Below are positions 41,756 to 51,297 of a stretch of 64,000 nucleotides of DNA, piece after piece (the stretch's first letter is position 1; the number at the start of each line of letters is the position of its first letter). Under the pieces are notes generated by a model. It saw only the letters and a list, made by a program, of their open reading frames with translations, had not been told where the DNA came from and made no database searches. Made by a program: the position numbers and the translations under genes. This stretch comes from Closterium sp. Naga37s-1 (Eukaryota; Streptophyta; Zygnematophyceae; Desmidiales; Closteriaceae), in contig CANJKZ010000548.1 in NCBI GenBank assembly GCA_947471745.1, forward strand, positions 308,001 to 372,000, written 5' to 3'.

Positions 41756-44700
41756 TCAGTTCAGAGCCATCCCAGCCAGCTTGCAACACTTCCAATGCTG
41801 CTGCTCCACCAGCCTCTTGGTCATCATGTCAGCCGGCTGCCCCGTGGTCTTCACGTAGCGCAACTCAACTTCACCCGCGGTTACCATGCTCCTCGTCCAA
41901 TGCCACTTCACCCTCATGTGCTTCGTGAGTCCATGCAACACAGGGTTCTTAGCAAGAGCAATGGCACCCTGGCTGTCACAGTACAGTGGGGTAGGTCCTT
42001 GCTGCTCCTCCCCCAATTCAGCCAACAAACGCCGCTGCCACACAATCTCCCGTACGGCACGGAAGAGTGCCATGTACTCGGACTCCACCGAGCTCAAAGC
42101 TTGGTCAACCTGCTTCTTGCTCTCCCAAGCAGTTGGGCCTCCACCAACACAGCATATGAAGCCTCCCACACTTGTCATGTCCTCTGGTTCTGATGCATAT
42201 GAAGCATCCGAGTAGGCGGTGAGGAACAAACGCCCGGGTTCAACACCATCCGCGCCCTTTTGGCGCCTTTGTGCCGCCGCCGAGTATTGCAGCCCAACGG
42301 TCGGTGTTTGGCCAAGATACTTGGCCACCCTCATTCCAGCTGCTACCTGCTCCTCTTTAGGGCATTGCACAACCCTAGCCAGCTGCCCGGTAGCAAACGC
42401 GACGTCCGGTCGGGTGTTTACCGCCGCATACATGAGGCTGCCCACCAACGAGTGAAATCGGCGCCTCTCCTCTTCACCAACGCTCTCCTCCTCTGGTCCC
42501 TTCACACACTTGAACCCAGAGGGAAAGGGTGTAGCCACATGACCTTCACTCTGCCCAAACTTGGCAGCCAATGCCTCCAGGTACTTTCGTTGATGCACCC
42601 GCATGCACCGCTTCTCCACATCTCGTTCGATGTGGAGCCCAAGGTAGAAGCTCACGTCACCAAGGGCCTTGCACTTGAACTTGTCTTGAAGCTTCAGCAT
42701 CACCTCCTTCACAAGGTCAGAAGAGGGTGAGAAAATGAGGATGTCATCCACATAAACCACCATGAAACTCCTCTGCTCCCCCTCGCCAAGCATGAACAAG
42801 GAGTGATCGGCCGTTGAGGGAGTGAAGCCGATCCCCTCCAACACTTCGCGCAGCTTCATGTACCATTGCCTAGGGGTCTGCTTCAGCCCATAGAGGGCCT
42901 TCTTCAGCTTCCACACTCTGCCACTACCATCATCAAACCCCTCTGGCTGCGCCATAAAAATCTCCTCCTCAAGGATGCCGTTAAGGAATGCCGTTACGAT
43001 GTCCATTTGCTTTACTACCCATCCTTTGATGGCGGCTCCCGCGAATAGGGTTCGCAGCGTCGTCGGCTTCACCACAGGGGCAAACAGCTCCTTGAAGTCC
43101 ACCTTCTCCTTCTGCTGGTACCCCTTGGCTACAAGCCTAGACTTGTAGCGCTCGATCTTGCCGTCGGCATCCGACTTGATTTTGAAGAGCCACTTGGACG
43201 TTATCGCCGTACGCCCCTCCGGTAGCTCCACCAATTCAAACGTGTCATTCTCCTCGATGCTCTTCAGCTCACTCTCCATGGCCTTCTTCCACTCCTCAGC
43301 ATCACTACTCTCCAAAGCCTCCTTGAGAGTTGTTGGTTCTCCCGGCATCTCCACCGGAGAGAAGAACGCGAAGGCACACTCCTCGTAGTCACTCTCCTCG
43401 TCGTCTCCGACCATCATTGCCGCTCCGGCCAGGGCTGTCTTGCCCTGCTTTCCCGGCGCATCATAGGTCAGCCTATTTGGGGCTTGAACTCTCCTCTTCC
43501 CCCTTCCTTCCTCCTCAGCTGCAGGGACTTGAAGGCCTTGGCGTTGCTGCGGTGTGGCTCGAATCCGTGGAGCACTCGTAGTACGGGAAGGGAGTGACGG
43601 TGCACGCTCGCTCACTTGCTGCACCTCCTCCTCTTCTTCCTCTGCATCATTGGCCTCCTCTCCCCCATTCACAAGGGAGGATTGCCTTGTGGTTGTGCTG
43701 CCGCTGCTCAGCTCCAAAGGCAGCTCCACATGCTCCAAACCGGAACTCTTCACCTCCCCAAACCGCACGCCTATCTTCGCCTCATTCTCCGCCTTCCAAT
43801 CCTTGTACATGAAGTTCTCCATGAACTTGCAGTCCCTGCTCACCAAGAACTTCTTGGTGAATGGGTCCCAAAGAAGCCATCCCTTGCTGTTTTGAGCCAT
43901 GCCCAAGTGCACGGCCCACACCGCCTTGGCACCAAGCTTGTTGTGCCGAAGATGCTTAGGCACGAGCGCCATGCACATGCACCCGAACACCCGAAGCATA
44001 TCCACCTTTGGCTTCCTTCCTAGCCACTCCACATAGGGCACCCATTTGTCTGCTCCCACATGAGTCAAGGCTCTGTTCTTGGCCACACACGCGCTCCGCA
44101 CCGCATCAGGCCAGAAATAGTCGGGTAGCCCGGCTTCAATGAGCAACCCGCGTGCCGCCTCCGTGATTGTGCGGTTCGCTCGCTCGGCGATGCCGTTCAT
44201 TGCAGGGGAGTATGGCATGGTGAGGGAGTGCCGAATACCATTCTTCTTCAGCCACAACCCAAACTCCTTGCTCAGGAACTCTCCCCCTCGATCGGTGCGG
44301 ATTGACTTGACTAGACGGTCTTGTTGCCGCTCCACCATCGGGAACCAATCCGTCTTCAACGTTTCAGCCACGTCGCTCTTCTTGGCCAGCATGTACACCC
44401 AAGTCATGTGGGTGTAGACGTCGACAATGGTGAGAAAATACTCAGCTCCAGCAGCTCCAAGCTTCAGGGGGCCCACCACGTCCATCACCACCTCATCAAG
44501 CGGTGCCTTTGCCGTTGCCTCCGAACTAGGGAACGGAAACCGGGTGAACTTGGCTTGAATGCACGTCGGGCAGCCAAGCACCTCATCGGGCTCCCCCTTC
44601 ACACGTATGCCAGCAACCATCTCATTCTTCACTAGCTGCTGCAAGATGGGCAGGGCCACATGCCCCATGCGCCGATGCAAGGTGAGCCAATCACACTCCC

Positions 44701-46525
44701 CCGTAGCCGAAGTTGGATTGGAGAATGCCGCGCTCGCAATAGCGCCCCACATACTCTCTCCGTAGTCCTCCTCCGCTGCTGCCTCTGGGTTCTCTTCACC
44801 CTTTTGCTGCTCCTTGGTTGCTGCACCACTCTCCTTAGGTTCACTGAACTTGCTGGTCCCTCCAGGTTTGCTCTTCTTGAGCTCATTCTCCTTAGCGCGA
44901 CCGTTCGCGCCATCGTCGCTACCGACCGCTCCATCCTTGGTGCTGATGCTTGCTGCCACTTGCCTCTCCTTAGGCATAGGGACCACTGGGATCTGCCAAA
45001 TCTCGTTGTAGACATCCCTGTCCTCATGAAGGTCCCAAAGAATTCGATCGCCAAGCCTTGCGGTGTAGGTCTTGGCTCCCTTCGAGTTCGTGTCCATGCC
45101 GGCCTTTGCCAACCGCCGCACGGAAATCAGGTTTGCAGCAAGGCTGGGCACCCAAAGCACGTTCTTGAGGCCCACCATCTTCCCATCAGCACCCTTGAAC
45201 ATGGCCTTGCCCATGCCTTTCACCTCTGCTCGCTGCACCAAAGCCGATGTGACATGCTTCACCGGTGACGGCTCGAGTTCGGTGAGCAAGTCCGGGCGAG
45301 GTGTCATGCTATAGGTAGCACCACTATCAATCACCCAATAGTCCAGGGGGTGTAGGGTCACCTTCCCCACAGCTGCTGGCTCCTCAAAGCCTTCATCCTT
45401 CTCTGGACCAGCCGGTACTTGCGTCGACACGAAGTAGAATAGACCCGGGTATCGATCGTCGCTCGGGTTCTTGTCGTTGTCTCCGCTCTTCATGTTTGCA
45501 GCTCCGCCACCGCGACCGCCACGGCCTCCACGGCCTCGTCCTCTCCCTCCTCCTGCTCCTCTACCCTCTTGGCCTTGAGCAGGGGTCCAACCATCAGGGA
45601 GTTTGTAGCAGTCGCGCCACATGTGTCCGCTCTTGTGGCAATAGTGACACTCGCCGTCGAATCGGCCGCGACCGCGTCCGTAGCTCTTGTCGTCGCTGCC
45701 GTAACCGCCACTCCTGCGGCCTCCGCCGAAGTTGCTGCCACCAAACCTTCCTCCCCCTCGTCCTCTGCCTCTTCCTCGACCATATCCACGGCCGATGCTC
45801 GCTGCCCCAGCGCCATCCGCACTCGCCAACTCACGGCGGCGGAAATCTTCTTGAAGGATAGCTCGCTTCACGTCTTCAAGCGAGAGGCGGGGCAAGTCGC
45901 GATTAAGGTTGATGATGAGCGAGGACCATGACTCTGGGAGTAAGGCCAGCAACTTGGTCTTCTTTTGGAGCTCACTGTAGTTCAAATCAGCTCCCTCAAG
46001 CCGCGTCAACAAGTCGAAGAATTTCTGCACCCCTTCTTCAACCGCTTCGTCTTCTTCAATTCGTAGTGCCGCCATTTGCCGTTCCAACACCACCGCTACC
46101 GCCGCTGTTGCAGGAGCATGTACACCCTTGAGAGCAGCCCATGCCTTTGGTCCTTTCTCTGGTTCACGCTGGAATGGCTTGATGTGACGGATCTGACTGC
46201 TCCCCAACGCTTGCCCAAGTAAGAGATAGCCTTGTGCGCTCTTCCGCACCCACGGGCTCTTCTCCGGGTCGTTCTCGGGGCGCTTCTCCGTTCCTTCCAT
46301 CACCTCCAGCAGGTCATAGTGGTCAAAGATGTTCTCCATCTTGAAGGACCATTCAGCAAAGTTGTCACCGTTGAACTTGTCAAGCCCAAACACCCTAGGC
46401 TCATCCCTAGGTGGGCCAAGACTTGGTTGCATGGGCGCCATGGCTGAATCACGGGGTTGGCCTTGAGCTTGAGCTTCTCCACTGCCACCAGCACCTCTGC
46501 CACCCCTTTCCTCAGGTCCAGACAT
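41756..46525 (-). CDS. copia H gag-pol polyprotein (intact)
   Basis: A single frame of 1589 codons. The start is taken at ATG 46525 because the upstream in-frame ATG (46558) lies at the LTR edge, before the primer site. The gag region has FNGDNFAEWSFKMENIF (UBN2/DUF4219-type), an Arg/Gly-rich tract and a canonical zinc knuckle CHYCHKSGHMWRDC near residue 291. Protease DSGAT is near 398. The integrase zinc module (HRRMGH..CPTC) starts near 614, and D,D,E lie in MDVVGPL (about 681), RTDRGGEF (about 744) and NGIAERANR (about 779). RT YVDDILIF is near 1260. RNase H has AYSDASYAS (about 1440), SSVESEYMAL and LYCDSQGA. No frameshift or stop is seen, so the protein could be functional. Confidence 0.94.
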   Translation of the reverse strand: MSGPEERGGRGAGGSGEAQAQGQPRDSAMAPMQPSLGPPRDEPRVFGLDKFNGDNFAEWSFKMENIFDHYDLLEVMEGTEKRPENDPEKSPWVRKSAQGYLLLGQALGSSQIRHIKPFQREPEKGPKAWAALKGVHAPATAAVAVVLERQMAALRIEEDEAVEEGVQKFFDLLTRLEGADLNYSELQKKTKLLALLPESWSSLIINLNRDLPRLSLEDVKRAILQEDFRRRELASADGAGAASIGRGYGRGRGRGRGGGRFGGSNFGGGRRSGGYGSDDKSYGRGRGRFDGECHYCHKSGHMWRDCYKLPDGWTPAQGQEGRGAGGGRGRGRGGRGGRGGGAANMKSGDNDKNPSDDRYPGLFYFVSTQVPAGPEKDEGFEEPAAVGKVTLHPLDYWVIDSGATYSMTPRPDLLTELEPSPVKHVTSALVQRAEVKGMGKAMFKGADGKMVGLKNVLWVPSLAANLISVRRLAKAGMDTNSKGAKTYTARLGDRILWDLHEDRDVYNEIWQIPVVPMPKERQVAASISTKDGAVGSDDGANGRAKENELKKSKPGGTSKFSEPKESGAATKEQQKGEENPEAAAEEDYGESMWGAIASAAFSNPTSATGECDWLTLHRRMGHVALPILQQLVKNEMVAGIRVKGEPDEVLGCPTCIQAKFTRFPFPSSEATAKAPLDEVVMDVVGPLKLGAAGAEYFLTIVDVYTHMTWVYMLAKKSDVAETLKTDWFPMVERQQDRLVKSIRTDRGGEFLSKEFGLWLKKNGIRHSLTMPYSPAMNGIAERANRTITEAARGLLIEAGLPDYFWPDAVRSACVAKNRALTHVGADKWVPYVEWLGRKPKVDMLRVFGCMCMALVPKHLRHNKLGAKAVWAVHLGMAQNSKGWLLWDPFTKKFLVSRDCKFMENFMYKDWKAENEAKIGVRFGEVKSSGLEHVELPLELSSGSTTTRQSSLVNGGEEANDAEEEEEEVQQVSERAPSLPSRTTSAPRIRATPQQRQGLQVPAAEEEGRGKRRVQAPNRLTYDAPGKQGKTALAGAAMMVGDDEESDYEECAFAFFSPVEMPGEPTTLKEALESSDAEEWKKAMESELKSIEENDTFELVELPEGRTAITSKWLFKIKSDADGKIERYKSRLVAKGYQQKEKVDFKELFAPVVKPTTLRTLFAGAAIKGWVVKQMDIVTAFLNGILEEEIFMAQPEGFDDGSGRVWKLKKALYGLKQTPRQWYMKLREVLEGIGFTPSTADHSLFMLGEGEQRSFMVVYVDDILIFSPSSDLVKEVMLKLQDKFKCKALGDVSFYLGLHIERDVEKRCMRVHQRKYLEALAAKFGQSEGHVATPFPSGFKCVKGPEEESVGEEERRRFHSLVGSLMYAAVNTRPDVAFATGQLARVVQCPKEEQVAAGMRVAKYLGQTPTVGLQYSAAAQRRQKGADGVEPGRLFLTAYSDASYASEPEDMTSVGGFICCVGGGPTAWESKKQVDQALSSVESEYMALFRAVREIVWQRRLLAELGEEQQGPTPLYCDSQGAIALAKNPVLHGLTKHMRVKWHWTRSMVTAGEVELRYVKTTGQPADMMTKRLVEQQHWKCCKLAGMALN

Positions 46526-46543
46526 TGTCGAAACTGCTCCAAG

Positions 46544-46555
46544 GGGCTCTGATAC
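46544..46555 (-). other. primer-binding site of copia H
   Basis: On minus, TGGTATCAGAGC, canonical. It is four bases from the LTR end, and the start codon follows after only 18 bases, so this element has almost no leader. Confidence 0.9.
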
Positions 46556-46559
46556 CACT

Positions 46560-47378
46560 TGTTATAGTCACAATAGGCTTGAATGTGCCTAAAACGAAAG
46601 ATAGAGAGCACAGACGGATTTCTGCACAGCGGCTTCAAACGTTGATAGCGTTCTGCTCACAGCTGCAAATGACTTGATTCAAATTGGATCTGGAGCGTCT
46701 TCACGTCGTCTACAATTAGCAATTTAGATTGCACGATTTGATAAAGAATTGACGACACAGCGTCGGTTTGAACGAACGGTACTATGGCAGCCACTATAGT
46801 CTTAGAACACAAGATAGGAAGAGTTACGAGTTGGGAATGACTCCCAGCTCCTACAAACCCCAAGAGCCGAGGTACAGTGATGTGGAACAGTGCCACACTG
46901 TCCCCAACCACGAAGGGTCTCGAAACTACCCTTCACTAGGGCCTACACCAAGTGAAATGTTACACTACACAAAGTAATGTAACTATCTTCAATATCTTGA
47001 GGTGTACCCTTTTGGCAAGCTTCGAAATCACTTGAGGCTTGACACCAAGGCTCGGGCTCTTCATCACAAACTCATCCTTGAGTTCTTGATGGGTCTGCTG
47101 CACACACCTGCGACACGCCGAACGTTCGACACAGGACAAAATAGAAACCGCGCACGACAAAATAGAAACCGCGCGCGAGACACAAACGACCGCGTAACAC
47201 GCGTCTAGCGATAACTCGCTATTGACTCGACACACACACTCGACATCATGACTCAACATTCACACACAATTATAAGCATGAAATATATATTATCCCATGC
47301 CCTCATACCATTCCATACACACACACATTCACGCACACGGACAACAAGCCGAGTGCAAACCGTAGGGTTGCACCAACA
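46560..47378 (-). repeat. 5' LTR of copia H
   Basis: About 819 bp. On minus it begins TGTTGGTGCAACC and ends GTGACTATAACA, with matching TGTT/AACA ends. A short direct repeat ACAAAATAGAAACCGCGC occurs twice (near 47137-47176). Confidence 0.82.
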
Positions 47379-47380
47379 AC

Positions 47381-49318
47381 GCGCCTGGTTGGCGGTTTTA
47401 CCACCCCACCTCGCGACGTGTTCTGTCCTCCCAGGACGTCACGTTTGACGAGTCGGTTCCTTACTACCGTCTCTTCCCCTACCGCACTGCGCCCCTCCAC
47501 CCGCCGCCGCTCTTCCTCGCTGAGCTTGTCGACTTTGCTGCTCACTGTCGTCTAGACTACGCTGCTAGTCTTGTTGCTGAGTCTGAGTCTGTCTGTCCTC
47601 CGTCCGTCGGGGGTGAGTGTGCTCTTAGCACGGACGTCCTTGAGGACAGGCAAGAGGAGTCCCAGAGTCTTGCTGCTGCTTTACCTCATCTCGTGTCCAT
47701 GCTGATTGCCCCTGAGGGAGACCCGGATGCACCAGACATCCCGACCCCGCGCTCTTACGCAGAGGCGATAGAGGGTCCCTACTCCTCTCAGTGGCAGGCA
47801 GCTATGGACACAGAGATGGCTTCCTGGAAGTCCACAGGTACCTACGTTGACGAGGTTCCCCCACCTGGGGCGAACATCGTCAGTGGCATGTGGATTTTCA
47901 GGGTGAAGCGGCCGCCGGGTTCTCCGCCTGTCTTCAAGGCGCGTTACGTGGCTCGTGGCTTCAGTCAGCGGCAGGGAGTTGACTACTTTCAGACCTTCTC
48001 TCCCACCCCGAAGATGACCACTCTTCGGGTACTGCTGCACATAGCTGCTCACCGCGACTACGAGCTGCACTCTCTTGACTTCAGCACTGCTTTCTTGCAG
48101 GGCAGCCTGCACGAGGAGATCTGGCTGCGTCGCCCACCTGCCTTCACTGGGTCTTTTCCTCCTGGCACCCAGTGGAGCCTCCGGCGGCCAGTCTACGGTC
48201 TCCGCCAGGCACCGCGTGAGTGGCACGACACACTGAGGACTACACTTGCGGCTCTTGGGTTTGCTCCCTCTACTGCCGACCCGTCGCTGTTTCTGCTCAC
48301 CGACACTTCTTTGCCGCCGTTCTACATCCTCGTGTACGTCGACGACTTGGTCTTTGCCACAGCTGACACTGCTGGACTCGCCCACGTGAAGTCCGAGCTG
48401 CAGAAGAGACACACGTGCACAGACCTGGGTGAACTGCGCAGCTACCTTGGCTTGCAGATCACCCGGGACAGAGCACGCCGCACCATTACCCTGACTCAGT
48501 CACACATGGTGCAGCAGGTCCTTCAGCGCTTCGACTTCACGTACTCCTCGCCTCAGGCCACTCCTCTGTCTACTCGCCACTCGCTCTCAGCTCTGCCTTC
48601 GGATGAGACCGTAGAGCCGAGTGGCCCGTACCCAGAGCTTGTTGGCTGCCTCATGTACCTGATGACCTGCACTCGACCTGACCTTGCATACCCTCTTAGC
48701 ATCTTGGCACGCTATGTTGCTCCTGGGAGACACCGACCAGAGCACATGGCTGCAGCGAAGAGGGTGTTGCGCTACTTGTGCAGTACGTCGGGCATGGGGC
48801 TCGTGCTTGGAGGGCGGCGTTCAGTGGTCCTCACTGGTCACGCAGACGCTTCTTGGGCTGACGACCAGGCTACGCAGCGGTCGTCACAGGGTTACACCTT
48901 CAGCCTTGGTTCCGGCTCTGTTTCGTGGCGGTCTACCCGCTCGTCCTCTGTTCTCGGCTCCAGCTGTGAGGCTGAGATCTACGCAGGGGCCATGGCTGCA
49001 CAGGAGCTACGCTGGCTCACTTACCTGCTGACTGACCTAGGAGAGCCGCCTCGTTCTCCTCCAGTTCTGTACGTAGACAACAAGGCCATGCTGGCCTTAT
49101 GTCGGGAGCATAGACTGGAGCACAGAACGAAGCACATTGCTCTGCGCTACTTCCTTGCGCGTGAGCTGCAGCAGCGTGGTCAGCTGCGCCTTGCTTACAT
49201 GGCCTCTCAGGCCAACACTGCTGATATCTTTACCAAGGCACTTCAGCCTTGTGATCATCAGCGCTTTTGTACGATGCTTGGTCTTTTGCCTACTTTGCCT
49301 CACTTGCTCACTTCTTGA
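47381..49318 (+). pseudogene. copia I integrase tail fused in frame to RT-RNase H
   Basis: The frame is open from the left edge (GWRFYHPTSRRVLSS, end of integrase) to TGA 49316-49318. At about 47518 the integrase tail (PPPLFL) is joined directly and in frame to AELVDFAAHCRLDY, losing the GGAEP linker. The RT (YVDDLVFA near 48338) and RNase H (GHADASWADD near 48837, SSCEAEIYAGA, LYVDNKAML) appear complete and undamaged. It is classed as a pseudogene because gag, protease and most of integrase are gone. Confidence 0.87.
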
Positions 49319-49517
49319 CCTTGCTTGTACTGTGATCTATCTATACCTGCACTTGCTTGTTTACCTTTATATATATAATCTTGCATGTGAACTGGCCTTG
49401 TGGCCTTGAACTTGTGCTCGGAATGTGTGGTGACGTTGTGATCCACCCTGAGCTTGCTGTGCTTTGCTTGACTGGTCTTGTGACCTCTTGTTCTCCCCCA
49501 CTTTGCCTATGGGGGTG

Positions 49518-49641
49518 TGTCAAGTTTATATGCTATGGTCTATCTAGGCTGTAGTGGGGTAGATACTATAGGGTACAACATTTCTAGGTTTTCTGCTTGT
49601 ACCCACATTTCACCTAGTCATTCTTTCCTCGTTCTTTCACA
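49518..49641 (+). repeat. 3' LTR of copia I
   Basis: 124 bp, TGTCAAGTTTATATGC to GTTCTTTCACA, followed by GTTCT (49642-49646). Confidence 0.87.
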
Positions 49642-50140
49642 GTTCTGTAATCATGAAATTGGTCTGAGAATGGCCTAAAATTGTCCCACTCAACAAGACG
49701 TTCCCAGTGTGGCGAGAGAACCCTAAGTACCCAAAATATAGAAGCCCACGGGTGTTTGAAAAATAAATGAACTATATTATAATATGATGCTGACTTATGT
49801 GACGTTAATGGGTTGATGTGCCACGCAATCTCCATCAAATACGAGCGTTTCAGAATACATAGAGAAACTGGTTGATTTTATCGATAGAGTTTGGGACCTA
49901 GTGGGATGGGGAAGGAGAAAATGTTGGAGGGTTTGACTACTCTAAATTGTTACCTCTATGCATTATCTGGGAAATGAAGAAAAACGTACCAAACTAGCCC
50001 TGAATGAATTCGAGTTAGGACCCCTATTCTTCAAATCAGGAAGTTAAGAAACAACGGTCTACTCTCAAAACGCACATTAGAATGCCTAAGGTGGGCTGAA
50101 GCTTGCCTGGAATATTCAGGGCAAATGCCCTTCAATTTAT

Positions 50141-50664
50141 GGCGTGTTGCAATTCGCGGCGCACTGCATCGGCTCAGCTCGGGGCACGGGTTTCGAAAGG
50201 CTCCAGGAAAGCAAAAGGCCGTAGGGTTCTTACAGGAAACGCGCAACAACATTCTGTGTCCTAGTATAACCTTGGATCGTGAAGTGGCCGAGCTAGTTAG
50301 CTGGTTCACTTCCAAAGGATGAGGTCCCGGATCAAATCCCCCCTGCGGCGTGTTCTGCCAGCCCCCCAGAAGGGGGTTACACAGGTGCTCATCTGGGAGT
50401 GGATACAACAACCTCGTTACCCAGCGAGGCGTGTAAACAAATGGGTAGGCGGGTTACGACCGACAGCCGGGGTAATACCAAGGGGGTTTCCCCATAACCT
50501 TTACCTTTACCTAGTATAACCTTGGCAAATAACTTGTTGAATCACTATCTTGAAAATTTTCTTTCCCGAATCAGTGCCCGTTTTTGGCCTCCCGCCTGCC
50601 TGGAGCGCTCCAAACGTCCCGAGCCGATGCAGTGCATCGCAAATTGCAACACGCCGTTATAACC
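50141..50664. repeat. imperfect inverted repeat flanking the SINE
   Basis: The left arm (about 50141-50210, GGCGTGTTGCAATTCGCGG..GCACTGCATCGGCTC) is complementary to the right arm (about 50590-50664, GAGCCGATGCAGTGCATCG..TTGCAACACGCC). About 60 bases pair with a few mismatches and gaps. This could be the termini of an old foldback or MITE-like element into which the SINE inserted. Confidence 0.65.
50260..50525 (+). mobile_element. tRNA-derived SINE with 16-bp target duplication
   Basis: The body is 50276-50509 (234 bp), bounded by perfect direct repeats CCTAGTATAACCTTGG at 50260-50275 and 50510-50525. Near its 5' end, GTGGCCGAGCTAGTTAGCTGG resembles a pol III A box, and GGATCAAATCC about 35 bases later resembles a B box (GGTTCRANNCC), both as in Leu/Ser-type tRNAs. 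The 3' end is a short CCTTTACCTTTACC repeat rather than poly-A. Long target duplications and an internal pol III promoter are the hallmarks of a SINE mobilised by a LINE. I do not recognise a named family. Confidence 0.8.
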
Positions 50665-51164
50665 CTTCTCTAGGCTCCTTGGGAGCTTCGACGCAGACTG
50701 TTTGTATACCCGTGGCAGTCTCACACACAACCAAGAGAGGTTCAAGGGATACACGAATAACGAACTCACGAAAATAAAATGTCACCAATAAGGAGAATTG
50801 AGGACCAGCGATGAGTGACGACGAGTGACGAGGAATCAGTAGGTTTCGTCAGCATCACGTTACACGTAGCACAAGTATTACAGCAGAACAATCGAGAACA
50901 GTGCAGGCACCAAGAGCAGCACCACCGCTCACCCAGTGCCTGAATACAAAGCTTGATATTGCTCGTGCCAAAAGCAAAATGAGTGCTGCGCCGACCCAAC
51001 TTCTGCTCTCAGTTTGCTAGAGTCGCGAATTCTGTTGCGAGTTACGCCTTTGTTCAGATGAGCGTTGGCGCTGCATTCTGCCGCCTTGCGACCCCCGGTG
51101 GCTTAACTCGCTCTTCTCGTCTCCTCTCTTCTGACTTACCCCGACGCGCCGCGTCCCTTCACCG

Positions 51165-51173
51165 CCATATAAG
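51165..51173 (+). promoter_or_regulatory. possible TATA element of the esterase gene
   Basis: CATATAAGT lies about 130 bases upstream of the chosen ATG in otherwise GC-rich sequence. This rests on position and composition only. Confidence 0.35.
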
Positions 51174-51297
51174 TCTCCCATTTCGACGCCCACCGAGCCG
51201 AGCGCAGGGAAACCCAACGACCAATCAGATCCGATCCAGATCCCCGTTCGCCCAATCATCGGGTTCTTCCAGTGAAGACCCTCCGCCGTTTCTCCCC

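Larger units (their letters stand above)
41644..47378 (-). mobile_element. Ty1-copia element H of a second family (minus)
   Basis: The 5' LTR of 819 bp is at 46560-47378, the primer site at 46544-46555, one uninterrupted polyprotein at 46525-41756, a polypurine run (GAGGGGGAGT) at about 41719-41732, and only about 73 bp of 3' LTR (about 41644-41716). The protein is a classic plant-type copia with a CCHC knuckle and is only distantly similar to the A family. No target duplication is visible. The left flank is copia G on minus and the right flank copia I on plus. Confidence 0.9.
47379..49641 (+). mobile_element. 5'-truncated Ty1-copia element I
   Basis: Begins abruptly at the outer edge of the H 5' LTR inside integrase and runs to a complete 3' LTR (49518-49641), followed by GTTCT. 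The sequence is very close to copies A and 1. Confidence 0.88.
49642..51297. other. intergenic region, end of the retroelement nest
   Basis: 1.66 kb with no supported protein-coding gene. It contains a SINE (50276-50509), an imperfect inverted repeat around it, AT-rich text at 49642-50040, and the presumed promoter region of the esterase gene after about 51000. Short open frames here show no family features. Confidence 0.7.

Noticed and set aside
37649..49646. AGAAC left of copia G and its complement GTTCT right of copia I as a shared target duplication in inverted form
   Set aside because: Five bases match by chance often enough, the flanks beyond do not match, and G and I are different truncated copies. 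Retained only as a possible trace of an inversion.
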